Below are positions 6,585-14,297 of a DNA stretch of 15,890 nucleotides, piece after piece. How positions within the stretch are numbered: the stretch's first letter is position 1; every line of letters begins with the position of its first letter. The notes under the pieces were generated by a model, which was not told where the DNA came from, did not search any database, and worked only from the letters and a program-made list of their open reading frames with translations. The stretch comes from an uncultured Burkholderiales bacterium (GTDB lineage Bacteria; Pseudomonadota; Gammaproteobacteria; Burkholderiales; Burkholderiaceae_E): positions 1 through 15,890 of the forward strand of contig CAIXXI010000497.1 in the NCBI GenBank assembly GCA_903923345.1, given 5' to 3'. The translations under genes and the position numbers were made by a program.

Positions 6585-8557
6585 GCTTGCGTGGCTCCGG
6601 ATTCGGATGGGGTCGACAGCGCTCTCGCAGGTGCGATGAGCTCGGGAGCACGGCCACTGCGCCAGCAGGAAACCATGCGGTCATAGAGGTCCTCGAGACC
6701 CCGAGCGGTGGCGGCACTGTCAAAGAGGGGTGCGGTGTCGCGGGCCTCACGCAGATGGCGCTTGAGCTCAGCGAGCCGAGATGGATCGGTCGCAATCTCG
6801 AGTGCCCGCGATTCATAGACGGCCAGGTCGTCACAGACGAGGTGTTGCAGTCCGACGGCGCTGAGCAGGCTGGCCGCGACCCGCGCAACGAAGCTGTCGC
6901 CGGGGCAGGTCACCAGCGGCACACCCGCCCACAGCGCATCGCTGGCCGTGGTGTGCGCATTGACCGGCAAGGTGTCAAGAAACAGATCGGCATGGGCCAG
7001 TCGGGCGAGGTTTGCACGCGGCTGAACGATGGGGGCAAAGACCAGACGCGACGCTTCGATGCCGCGGGCGAGCGCCTCGCGCTCGAGGTTTTCGCGCGCC
7101 TGACCATTCGACTCGAGCAGCCACAACACACTGCCTGGCACGGCATTCAACAGGCGGCACCAGATCTCGAAGAGTTCGGGTCGGATCTTGTAGGTGTGAT
7201 TGAAACAGCAGAAAACAAAGCCTTCTTCAGGCAGTCCGCAGGAGGCCCGGCTCGGCATGTCGCTCACTTCCCTCAGCCGGTCATTGGGCTGGTAGCAGTG
7301 GGGCATGTAGGCCAGCTTTTCGGTGAAGTGATCGGCCATCTCTGGCGGCGACACCACCTCATCGGTGATCTGATAATCGATGAAGGACGCGCCCAGGGTG
7401 CCCGGAAATCCCAGATAGCCGACCTGGATCGGGGCCGGGCGCCGCGCGGTAATGCCCATCCGTGCAGCCAGCGTGAAGCCCTTCAGTTCGACCAGCACAT
7501 CAATGCGGTCACGCCGGATCAGCTCAGCCGCTTCCTGATCGCTCATGCCCGCGATGTCGATGAAGGCCTCACCGCAGCGCTCCAGGCGCTTTCGCATCGT
7601 CGAGCCATCGTCCTTTCCATAGGAGTACAGCCTGACCTCAAAGCGATCCGAGTCATGAAGCTCGAGCACATGGGTAATCAGCATCGCAGTCGCATGCTGA
7701 TGAAAGTCATTCGAGAGGTATCCGATGCGAATGCGCTCGCCGGCGGGTCGGGTCGAGGGATCCACGGGCGGCATCGTCTCAATCGAACCGAAATGCTTTC
7801 GAACGAACTGCTCCACCACATCCCGCTGAACCCGCCCATCCTTGCCGGCCGACAGGAACATGAACGGGCTCAGCTCCAGTGCACCGCCCTGCTCCAGTCG
7901 CTGGTTCAGCGCGGCCAGGTCTTCGTCCAGGCGACTCCAGTCGCAGGTATACAGGCTGTGATAGATCACGCCGGTCAGGCCTGATTCCCAGTCCGGCTTC
8001 AAGGCCAGGGCTGTTCGGAAGCATTCGACCGCCTCGGCATGACGGGTCAGCAACTGGAAAACATTGCCCAGTTGCACGTAGGCGGGCAGGTGGTCGGGTC
8101 TTCGGATCAATCCCTGAAGCAGCGCATTGGCGGCATCGACCGGACGACCGATCCGGTAGTGCACATCGGCCAGGTCGACCCAGGTCTGGTGGTCATCCGG
8201 TCGGAGTTCGGTCATGCGCAGGGCATCTTCGAGCGCCTCAGCCGAGCGGTTGCGTTCGAGCTTGATGGTCAGGCGCATGCTGATCGCAAGCGGATTCGAT
8301 GGGTCTGCCACCAGGGCCTGATCGGCCGCGACCAGGGCGCCATCGAGATCGCCCAGTTTTCGACGCGCCTGACCCAGATTGACCGCATAGAGCGGCTCTG
8401 CGGGCGCAATGCGCACGGCCCGCGCGAACGACCGCTCGGCGTCTTTCCAGCGCCCCAACTTGCCGGATTGCACGCCGCTGCGCCACTGTTGCTCGGCCTG
8501 CGGATTGACGGTCGGTGCAGGCGCGATGAAGCGTGCAGGCAAGGTGGCGATGGACAT
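6581..8557 (-). CDS. TPR plus GT41/SPINDLY O-GlcNAc-transferase-like protein
   Basis: A 658-residue cytoplasmic glycosyltransferase. Five 34-residue TPR units fall in register (about 19-54, 55-88, 89-122, 123-156, 157-190) and would bind the protein acceptor. The GT41 catalytic region (about 275-630) shows IRIGYLSNDFHQHATAM (277-293), RRPAPIQVGYLGFPGTLG (372-389), ITDEVVSPPE, EKLAYMPH (413-420), CFNHTYKI (451-458) and NAHTTASDALWAGVPLVT (533-550), aligning well with the human OGT catalytic segments that bind UDP. The chosen ATG begins MSIATLPA and has GAGGGA eight bases upstream. The open frame extends 46 codons further, without homology. It heads the six-gene minus-strand operon, giving that operon its likely purpose: protein O-glycosylation. 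Known family donors include UDP-GlcNAc (OGT) and GDP-fucose (SPINDLY). The donor here is not determined. Confidence 0.92.
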   Translation of the reverse strand: MSIATLPARFIAPAPTVNPQAEQQWRSGVQSGKLGRWKDAERSFARAVRIAPAEPLYAVNLGQARRKLGDLDGALVAADQALVADPSNPLAISMRLTIKLERNRSAEALEDALRMTELRPDDHQTWVDLADVHYRIGRPVDAANALLQGLIRRPDHLPAYVQLGNVFQLLTRHAEAVECFRTALALKPDWESGLTGVIYHSLYTCDWSRLDEDLAALNQRLEQGGALELSPFMFLSAGKDGRVQRDVVEQFVRKHFGSIETMPPVDPSTRPAGERIRIGYLSNDFHQHATAMLITHVLELHDSDRFEVRLYSYGKDDGSTMRKRLERCGEAFIDIAGMSDQEAAELIRRDRIDVLVELKGFTLAARMGITARRPAPIQVGYLGFPGTLGASFIDYQITDEVVSPPEMADHFTEKLAYMPHCYQPNDRLREVSDMPSRASCGLPEEGFVFCCFNHTYKIRPELFEIWCRLLNAVPGSVLWLLESNGQARENLEREALARGIEASRLVFAPIVQPRANLARLAHADLFLDTLPVNAHTTASDALWAGVPLVTCPGDSFVARVAASLLSAVGLQHLVCDDLAVYESRALEIATDPSRLAELKRHLREARDTAPLFDSAATARGLEDLYDRMVSCWRSGRAPELIAPARALSTPSESGATQA

Positions 8558-8772
8558 CAGCTCGATCCCTCGATGAGGCGTTTCGGAAATCTTGAGGGTC
8601 CGACCCACATTGATAGACGCGGATAAGCCGATGCAAAACTGACCAGTTCCGGCAGCAAAGATGACTGGCCAAGGTTGACCGTGCGCCTCATGCACCGGTA
8701 CAGTGCGACCGCTTGTTTTCCGGGCGCCATTCGGTAGCCTGTCTTTCTTAACGACAACTCAGAGCACATCCC
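8558..8772. promoter_or_regulatory. Divergent intergenic region between the glycan operon and the yqjD-like operon
   Basis: A 215-base region between divergently transcribed genes that must hold both promoters. On the plus strand a candidate sigma-70 site is TTGTTT (8713-8718), a 16-base spacer and TAGCCT (8735-8740), which would give a leader of about 25 bases. On the minus strand I find no convincing -35/-10 pair and no GG-N10-GC sigma-54 element. An inverted repeat lies at 8637-8648. The assignment of promoters is tentative. Confidence 0.35.
8637..8648. repeat. Short inverted repeat AACTG-AC-CAGTT, possible operator
   Basis: A perfect five-base-arm inverted repeat with a two-base centre. 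A second ACTGG lies about 23 bases to the right of its centre (in GACTGGCC), so the CCAGT/ACTGG motif recurs. It sits about 80 bases upstream of the glycan operon's start codon, a reasonable place for a regulator site. Such a short repeat can occur by chance, so this is only a candidate. Confidence 0.22.
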
Positions 8773-9084
8773 ATGTCTTCTTCCCTTCAAGATTCCCGCA
8801 ACCGCCTTACCGATGACCTCGGCGCAGCCGTCTCGGAAGCCCGTAACCTTTTGAATCAGGCTGAGTCAGAAGTCGGGGAACGCGCGCATCAGCTTCGCAG
8901 CGAGCTGGAGTCGTCGATGCACCAGGCCAAGACCCGTCTGGTCAACCTCGAGAAGCAGGCCGTCGGTGAGGTCCAGAACATGGCGCACCGTACCGACCAC
9001 CTCATCCACGATCGTCCCTGGCAGGCAGCGGGCATCGCGCTGGTGGCTGGCGTTGTGCTCGGCCTGCTGATGAATCGCCGCTGA
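8773..9084 (+). CDS. DUF883 (ElaB/YqjD) family membrane-anchored protein
   Basis: A 103-residue protein: a long charged, heptad-like helix (about 5-75) rich in Glu, Gln, Arg and Ala, then a C-terminal membrane segment IALVAGVVLGLLM (about 88-100) ending in Asn-Arg-Arg. DRPWQAAGIA just before the membrane helix is the hallmark of the DUF883/ElaB/YqjD family. In E. coli these tail-anchored proteins bind stationary-phase ribosomes at the inner membrane; a related role here is inference. No strong Shine-Dalgarno is visible before the ATG. It is the first gene of a plus-strand run with yqjE-like and yqjK-like genes, the same order as in E. coli, which supports the assignment. Confidence 0.9.
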   Translation: MSSSLQDSRNRLTDDLGAAVSEARNLLNQAESEVGERAHQLRSELESSMHQAKTRLVNLEKQAVGEVQNMAHRTDHLIHDRPWQAAGIALVAGVVLGLLMNRR

Positions 9085-9092
9085 TACCTGCC

Positions 9093-9527
9093 ATGACGCC
9101 AGCACAGCCTGTACAGGCCGCGCACGAGGGCGAGCCGTCCGCAGCGCCTGGCCAGCCGGGCCTGAGAAATGCCTTGTCTCATTTCGGCGAGACCTTCGTG
9201 TCGGCGGTCGAGACTCGGGTTCAGCTCGGCATGCTCGAGATGGAATCCGAGCTGGGCCGCGCTGAAAAGCGGCTGATCCTGGGCATCACCATGGGTGCAG
9301 CCCTGTCGTTTGCCCTGCTGGCTGCGCAGGCCTTGCTGGTGGCAGTGCTGTGGGAACGGATGGGCTATCGCAGCCTGGCCGTGCTCGGGCTGCTCTGGCT
9401 GGTCGTTGCCCTCGTCGCCTGGATGCTCTTCAACAAGGCTTCCTTGCGCACTGAGGCCGCTTTTTCGGCGACCAAAGCCACGCTGCAACGCGACCGCGAC
9501 ATGCTCTTCAGACGGGTGCATCGATGA
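9093..9527 (+). CDS. YqjE-like phage holin family (superfamily III) membrane protein
   Basis: A 144-residue protein with a hydrophilic N-terminus (1-60) containing an amphipathic stretch ending ELGRAEKRL, two adjacent membrane helices (about 62-88 and 93-114) separated by a short WERMGYRS loop, and a basic C-terminal tail ending DMLFRRVHR. This two-helix layout and its place directly after a DUF883 gene match the YqjE group. Despite the holin name, chromosomal copies are not phage genes and no phage genes are nearby. It starts eight bases after the previous stop with no clear Shine-Dalgarno, so coupling to the upstream gene is likely. The function of the family is unknown. Confidence 0.82.
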   Translation: MTPAQPVQAAHEGEPSAAPGQPGLRNALSHFGETFVSAVETRVQLGMLEMESELGRAEKRLILGITMGAALSFALLAAQALLVAVLWERMGYRSLAVLGLLWLVVALVAWMLFNKASLRTEAAFSATKATLQRDRDMLFRRVHR

Positions 9528-9823
9528 GTGATCAGGCCCAGGCCGCTGCTTACCAGCGGAAAAAATCGATGTTGATGGCGACGGCGGATATCCAGCGGGC
9601 GCATCTGGCATTGGCCTCGCACGACATCAAAGCCAGCGTGATGCCCGGCTCCGGCACGGTCGCCAAGGCGGCCCTGCAGCGCCCTTCCCTGCTCGCCAAG
9701 GGATTGATCTCGATCGGCGTGCCCTTGCTGGGTCGCTATCGACTGGGTCGAATCCTGCAAGCGGCCTCGATCGGACTGACTGCGGTCAGGGCGATCAGTC
9801 ATTGGAGCGCCAACCGGCGTTGA
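9524..9823 (+). CDS. YqjK-like small protein
   Basis: A 99-residue basic protein whose start overlaps the yqjE-like stop by four bases (ATGA). Residues 1-35 are helical and polar (AYQRKKSMLM...IQRAHLALASHDIK). Residues about 55-92 are moderately hydrophobic (LLAKGLISIGVPLLG and ILQAASIGLTAVRAISHW), suggesting membrane association, and the end is basic. The length, charge and position as third gene after DUF883 and YqjE-like genes fit YqjK. I make the assignment mainly from gene order, since sequence similarity to E. coli YqjK is slight. Function is unknown. Confidence 0.65.
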   Translation: MSDQAQAAAYQRKKSMLMATADIQRAHLALASHDIKASVMPGSGTVAKAALQRPSLLAKGLISIGVPLLGRYRLGRILQAASIGLTAVRAISHWSANRR

Positions 9824-9831
9824 TCGGGACC

Positions 9832-11088
9832 GTGCCGGATTCAGACAGGGCTGCGATCGACCCGACTGAGGCAGCATCCGCAGGCGGTTTGCCCCTCGCC
9901 GGGATCCGTGTGATCGAGTTCACCCACATGGTGATGGGCCCGACCTGCGGCATGATCCTTGCCGACCTCGGCGCCGAGGTCATCAAGATCGAACCCCTGG
10001 CCGGCGACAACACCCGCAGGCTGCTCGGCTCCGGAGCCGGCTTTTTTGCGATGTTCAACCGCAACAAGAAAAGCCTCGCGATCGACGTGAAAGACCCTCG
10101 CGGTCTGGAGATCGTGCTCAGGCTGGCCGCCAGTGCCGATGTCTTCAGCGAAAACTTCAAGTCTGGTGTGATGCAGCGGCTCGGTCTGGGCCGCGAGGCG
10201 CTCTCCAAGCTCAACCCGCGCCTGATCTGCGTGTCTCACAAGGGCTTCCTGCCGGGACCGTATGAGCACCGAACCGCGCTGGACGAAGTCGTTCAGATGA
10301 TGGGCGGCCTCGCCTACATGACCGGCCCCCAAGGCCAGCCGCTGCGGGCTGGCAGCAGCGTCAACGACATCATGGGCGGCATGTTCGGTGCGATCGGTGT
10401 GCTGGCCTCGCTGCATCAGCGCAGCACCACCGGCCTGGGCCGGGAGGTTCAGAGCGCCCTGTTCGAAAACAATGTGCTGCTGGTGGCCCAGCACATGATG
10501 CAGTTTGCGGTCACCGGCAAGGCTGCCGCCCCCATGCCCAGCCGCATCAGTGCCTGGGGCCTGTATGACGTCTTCACGGTCAAGGGCGACGAGCAGATCT
10601 TCCTGGCTGCGGTCAGTGACACGCAGTGGGCGCTGCTGTGCGAGGCCTTCGGGTTCACGGACCTGGCAGGCGATGCGCGACTGTCCAGCAACAACGATCG
10701 TGTCAAATCACGCGACTGGCTGATTCCGATCCTGCGCGAGCGTTTCGCCGGCTTCAGCGCCGCTGAATTGAGCGCGCGGTTCGAGGCGGCCGGGCTGCCC
10801 TACGCACCGATCACACGGCCGGATGCGCTCTTTGAAGACCCGCATCTGCTGGCCACCGGCGGGCTGGCGCCAGTCACGCTGCCGGCTGATGCGAGCGGCC
10901 AGAACCGCGAAATCGAGACCTTGACGGCGCTGCTGCCCCTGGCACTGGATGGCGAGCGCCTGCCCCTGCGCAGCCCGCCACCGGCGCTGGGCTCGCACAC
11001 CATTGAGCTGCTGGAATCGCTGGCCTACTCACAGCAGGAGATCGATGGTCTTCGCCAAGCGGGCATCATCGGCATCCCCTCCAACTGA
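9832..11088 (+). CDS. CaiB/BaiF family (class III) CoA-transferase
   Basis: A protein of about 418 residues that would move CoA between carboxylic acids through an aspartyl thioester. Visible family motifs are GIRVIEFTHMVMGPTCG followed by ADLGAEVIKIEP, then NRNKKSLAIDVKDPRG. The catalytic Asp is expected in RTALDEVVQMMGG (Asp151 with this start), and FENNVLLVAQHMM and the PITRPDALFEDPHL segment also match. No ATG exists near the N-terminus. I report GTG 9832 (eight bases after the yqjK-like stop); TTG 9820, forming a TTGA overlap, and TTG 9802, 22 bases inside that gene, are alternatives. Substrate acids are unknown. The gene follows the yqjDEK-like trio with essentially no gap and precedes an SMP-30 gene by 18 bases, so all five may be co-transcribed. 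Confidence 0.88.
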   Translation: MPDSDRAAIDPTEAASAGGLPLAGIRVIEFTHMVMGPTCGMILADLGAEVIKIEPLAGDNTRRLLGSGAGFFAMFNRNKKSLAIDVKDPRGLEIVLRLAASADVFSENFKSGVMQRLGLGREALSKLNPRLICVSHKGFLPGPYEHRTALDEVVQMMGGLAYMTGPQGQPLRAGSSVNDIMGGMFGAIGVLASLHQRSTTGLGREVQSALFENNVLLVAQHMMQFAVTGKAAAPMPSRISAWGLYDVFTVKGDEQIFLAAVSDTQWALLCEAFGFTDLAGDARLSSNNDRVKSRDWLIPILRERFAGFSAAELSARFEAAGLPYAPITRPDALFEDPHLLATGGLAPVTLPADASGQNREIETLTALLPLALDGERLPLRSPPPALGSHTIELLESLAYSQQEIDGLRQAGIIGIPSN

Positions 11089-11106
11089 TTCATCCAAGGC
11101 CCGAAC

Positions 11107-12027
11107 ATGTGGTCACTTGATCTGTCCCATCCGACCGTCATCGACGCCCGGATCCTGACCCGAATGCCCGACGTCCTGCGCCGTGCCGTGCGCACCGACT
11201 GGGCCGATGCCAACAAACCCGGGCATATCGCCGACAGCTTTCTGGAGGGGCCATCCTTCGATCGCGCCGGCAACCTGTATCTCACTGATATTCCGCATGG
11301 TCGAATCCTGCGGATCACGCCGGCACTGGAATGGCAGGAAGTGGCCCAGACCGGCGGCTGGCCCAACGGCCTTGCGGTGCATCGCGATGGCAGTCTGTGG
11401 GTCACCGACTATCGCCTCGGCATCCTGCGCCTCGATGTCGAGACGGGCCGCATCGAGACCGTGCTGGGCCATCGAAACTCGGAGAGTTTCAAGGGCGTCA
11501 ATGATCTGATCTTCGATGCCCAGGGCAATGTCTATTTCACCGATCAGGGGCAAAGCGGCCTGCATGATCCGAGCGGTCGGGTCTATCGATACCGCAGTTC
11601 GGGCCAGCTGGACCTGATCATGCACAACGTGCCCAGCCCCAACGGCATTGCATTGAGCACCGATGAGCGATTCCTGTTCGTGTCGGTCACCCGCGCCAAT
11701 GCGGTCTGGCGCGGCCCCTTGCTGGCCGATGGCGCAATCTCGAAGGTCGGAGCACTGCGAACCTTCTTTGGCACAAGCGGGCCCGATGGGCTGGCGCTTG
11801 ATGCCGAAAACGGCCTGATCGTGGCCCACGCAAGCCTGGGATGCGCGTTTCGACTCAATGCGATGGGCGAAGTCACCCACATCATTCGCAGCCCATTGGG
11901 CAAGGCCATCACGAATGTCGCATTCAGGCCTGGCACCTCGACACTGGTGATCACCGATTCAGACTCCGGCACGGTGCTGACCGCCGAGCTGCCGGTGGCT
12001 GGCGCGCCGATCTATTCACACGGCTGA
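11107..12027 (+). CDS. SMP-30/gluconolactonase/LRE family protein
   Basis: A 306-residue six-bladed beta-propeller without a signal peptide, so probably cytoplasmic. The metal-binding residues of the family are in place: Glu47 (LEGPSF), Asn132 (GVNDLIFD), Asn179 (SPNGIALS) and Asp227 (SGPDGLALD). Repeating blade strands of the type GNLYLTD, GSLWVTD and GNVYFTD are evident. Family members hydrolyse sugar lactones or related esters with a divalent metal; the substrate here is unknown. AAGG lies seven bases before the ATG. Adjacent to a CoA-transferase, it may belong to a catabolic pathway for a carboxylic or sugar acid, but no dehydrogenase or transporter is present to say which. Its end converges with the DUF4377/META gene with only 17 bases between. 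Confidence 0.88.
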   Translation: MWSLDLSHPTVIDARILTRMPDVLRRAVRTDWADANKPGHIADSFLEGPSFDRAGNLYLTDIPHGRILRITPALEWQEVAQTGGWPNGLAVHRDGSLWVTDYRLGILRLDVETGRIETVLGHRNSESFKGVNDLIFDAQGNVYFTDQGQSGLHDPSGRVYRYRSSGQLDLIMHNVPSPNGIALSTDERFLFVSVTRANAVWRGPLLADGAISKVGALRTFFGTSGPDGLALDAENGLIVAHASLGCAFRLNAMGEVTHIIRSPLGKAITNVAFRPGTSTLVITDSDSGTVLTAELPVAGAPIYSHG

Positions 12028-12044
12028 TTTCCAGCCGCAGGTGA

Positions 12045-12806
12045 TCAGCGCGCGCGGGCCTCGCGCTGCAATCCGATCAGATCGGTACCGGCTGCATCGC
12101 GCAGGACCAGTCGATCGCCCTCGATGCGCCAGGCGTCGACGTTTTGCAGGCGTGACAGAAAATCGCGCTCCAGTGCCATCGCCTCCGGAGTGCCGGCCAT
12201 CCGCGTCGAGAGGGCCTGCTCGAATCGCATCGAAGACCCGTCGACCTTCACGCCCGCGCTGAATCGATTGACGCCGGAATGACCGGACGCCCGCCCAGCC
12301 TCATCAAAGGCCAGTGAGAGTCTGGCGCCCGCACTGACGGCAACGCCGCGCATCGAGGTGACCTGCCAGGACGAACCGGCCAACACACTTGGAATGGATG
12401 CACTCACCGCAACAGCCCTTCGTTCGAGTTCACGAACCAGCACGACACGACGCGACGAGGCGTCGGCCGGTGGATTGGCGACGGTCACGAAACGCACCAG
12501 CATGTCGACCTCCTGACCTGGCCTGAATTCGAAACCTTCAATCGGACCGTAGTGAAACAGCCAGGGACCGTCGGGACGCTCACGGTAGCGCAGGCACTTC
12601 ATCGGCGCCACACCGGTGCAATCAGCCAGTTCAGCCGCAACCGTCCAGCGCACCGGTTCGCTTGAACCGGATGAATCGACACGACCCACCGGCCCGGAGG
12701 ACGCCTGAGCCGGCGGCTGGGAGACCGCACACGCGGTCAATGACGCGGCCAACAGCGCCGCGAGGACGCTGAAGCGACTCGGACGAAGCCCTGCAATGCG
12801 GCTCAT
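12045..12806 (-). CDS. DUF4377 and META domain lipoprotein
   Basis: A 253-residue predicted lipoprotein: signal peptide with hydrophobic core and lipobox SLTAC, lipid Cys26. A Ser/Gly/Pro linker leads to a DUF4377 domain (about 53-130) recognised by the Cys at VAPMKCLRYRE, WLFHYGPIEGFEF and VANPPADASS. A META (HslJ-like) domain follows (about 138-245), beginning LAGSSWQVTSM and including ASGHSGVNRFSAG, equivalent to the family's GxxGCNxFxG but with Val for Cys. META proteins such as HslJ are linked to envelope stress and novobiocin resistance in E. coli; the function here is unproven. The start overlaps the rhlE stop by four bases, so its translation probably depends on rhlE. Confidence 0.86.
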   Translation of the reverse strand: MSRIAGLRPSRFSVLAALLAASLTACAVSQPPAQASSGPVGRVDSSGSSEPVRWTVAAELADCTGVAPMKCLRYRERPDGPWLFHYGPIEGFEFRPGQEVDMLVRFVTVANPPADASSRRVVLVRELERRAVAVSASIPSVLAGSSWQVTSMRGVAVSAGARLSLAFDEAGRASGHSGVNRFSAGVKVDGSSMRFEQALSTRMAGTPEAMALERDFLSRLQNVDAWRIEGDRLVLRDAAGTDLIGLQREARAR

Positions 12807-14146
12807 GGGGTGCGTCTGGGTGCCGCGCGGCCCGAGGTGAAGCTGCGTTGGGCCGGTCGGGCACCGCCCGCACCGGAACGCGAGGGTGGGCCACCACGAC
12901 GGGCATCGCCGCCGCCAGACGGGCGACGCCCATGGGGAGGACGCGGCGGACGGTCGTCATCGAGGCTGCCGCGCTGCGCCAGCGGGGGCGGCTCGAAACT
13001 GTCCGAAATGGCGCGCGGGATCTCCCGCTTGAGCATCCGCTCGATGTCGGTGAGCAGGCGGGTTTCCTCCCGGTCAACCAGCGAGACGGCCGATCCGCTG
13101 CTGCCGGCCCGGCCGGTGCGACCAATCCGGTGCACATAGTCTTCGGGCACCTCGGGCAGCTCGAAGTTCACCACCTGCGGCAGCTGGTCGATATCCAGCC
13201 CGCGGGCAGCAATGTCCGTGGCCACCAGCACCGGAACATCCCCGCCCTTGAATGCGGCGAGCGCGCGGGTGCGGGCGTTCTGGCTCTTGTTGCCATGGAT
13301 CGCGGTGGCTTCGATGCCGTCTTTGGACAGCTGCTCGGCCAGGCGATTGGCACCGTGCTTGGTGCGCGTGAAAACCAGCACCTGATCCCAGCGGTTGCTG
13401 CGGATCAGATGGGCCAGCAGATGCCGCTTCAGGCTCTTGTCGATCAGGTGAACCGACTGATCGACCAGCTCGGAGGCGGTGTTGCGACGGGCCACTTCGA
13501 CGCTGGCCGGATCGTGCAGCAGGCTGTCGGCCAGCTCACGGATCTCGCTGGAGAAGGTCGCCGAAAACAGCAGGTTCTGACGCTTGCGCGGCACCAGTGC
13601 CAGCACCTTGCGGATGTCACGGATGAAGCCCATGTCCAGCATGCGATCGGCTTCATCCAGCACGAGCACCTCGATGCCGGACAGATCGATGGTGCGCTGC
13701 CCGACATGGTCGAGCAGGCGCCCCGGGGTGGCGACCAGAATGTCGATTCGGCCACGCAGCGCGGTGATCTGCGGATTGATGTTGACGCCACCGAACATCA
13801 CCATCGATTTCAGCGGCAGGTACTTGCCATAGGTGCGAACCGACTCCTCGACCTGGGCGGCGAGTTCGCGGGTCGGGGTGAGCACCAGGCAGCGGGGACG
13901 CCCGGGCTTGGCCTGCACCATCCGGCCCTCTGCGTCGGGCGCAGCCAGGCGATGCAGGATCGGCAAAGTGAAGCCTGCGGTTTTTCCGGTACCGGTCTGG
14001 GCGGCTGCCCGAAGGTCTCGTCCGGCCAGCACGACCGGAATCGCCTGAGCCTGGACCGGGGTGGGCGTGCTGTAGCCGGCATCGGCGATCGCGCGCAAAA
14101 GGGGTTCGGCCAGCCCGAGGCTGGCGAAATTCAATTCAGTTGTCAT
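12803..14146 (-). CDS. rhlE: ATP-dependent RNA helicase RhlE (DEAD-box)
   Basis: A 447-residue DEAD-box RNA helicase. All motifs are intact: Q motif region (STPTPVQAQAIP), Walker A AQTGTGKT (49-56), PTRELAAQ (91-98), TPGRLLD (140-146), DEAD (164-167), SAT (195-197), VLVFTRTKHGANRL, ATDIAARGLDID (309-320) and HRIGRTGRAG (339-348). The C-terminal 60 residues are Arg/Gly/Pro-rich, a typical RNA-binding tail of RhlE proteins. I use the ATG giving MTTELNFASLGL, the family N-terminus; the frame extends ten codons to a GTG without homology. No strong Shine-Dalgarno precedes either start. It remodels RNA, chiefly in ribosome assembly and RNA decay. It is divergent from pdxH and shares a 4-base overlap with the downstream lipoprotein gene. 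Confidence 0.95.
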   Translation of the reverse strand: MTTELNFASLGLAEPLLRAIADAGYSTPTPVQAQAIPVVLAGRDLRAAAQTGTGKTAGFTLPILHRLAAPDAEGRMVQAKPGRPRCLVLTPTRELAAQVEESVRTYGKYLPLKSMVMFGGVNINPQITALRGRIDILVATPGRLLDHVGQRTIDLSGIEVLVLDEADRMLDMGFIRDIRKVLALVPRKRQNLLFSATFSSEIRELADSLLHDPASVEVARRNTASELVDQSVHLIDKSLKRHLLAHLIRSNRWDQVLVFTRTKHGANRLAEQLSKDGIEATAIHGNKSQNARTRALAAFKGGDVPVLVATDIAARGLDIDQLPQVVNFELPEVPEDYVHRIGRTGRAGSSGSAVSLVDREETRLLTDIERMLKREIPRAISDSFEPPPLAQRGSLDDDRPPRPPHGRRPSGGGDARRGGPPSRSGAGGARPAQRSFTSGRAAPRRTP

Positions 14147-14297
14147 GTGGTTTGGGTTCCGGCGCCTACCCGTCACGCCTTGCTCGAGGAGATCGAGACA
14201 GCTGACACCAATCGGGGCGCGCGCCCAGCAGAGAAGGAAGGTCGCTGGATGGGAACCAGGCCGGACGCGTGATTGGTTGATCGCGTCGAGGGGGCGG

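Noticed and set aside
6587..7984. 465-codon open frame on the plus strand, antisense to the GT41 gene
   Set aside because: It lies wholly opposite a gene with strong family motifs. High GC and biased third positions create such frames, and its translation is Gln/His/Arg-rich with no recognisable domain.
8558..8695. 46-codon N-terminal extension of the GT41 protein
   Set aside because: The extension has no family similarity, and a good GAGGGA precedes the internal ATG at 8557.
8600..8700. Sigma-54 promoter for the glycan operon
   Set aside because: TGGCC...TTTGC and TGGTC...TTTGC look suggestive on the minus strand, but the GG-to-GC spacings are 12 and 8 rather than 10.
9093..9527. Phage holin as a sign of a prophage
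   Set aside because: The superfamily III holin name covers YqjE-type chromosomal proteins. It sits in the standard yqjD-yqjE-yqjK order with no phage genes around.
12028..12044. Possible bidirectional terminator between the converging SMP-30 and META genes
   Set aside because: The 17-base gap contains no inverted repeat or T-run. Termination must occur inside one of the genes or be factor-dependent.
12848..14272. 474-codon open frame on the plus strand, antisense to rhlE
   Set aside because: It mirrors the full rhlE coding sequence, which has every helicase motif. The antisense product shows no domain and no plausible start signal.
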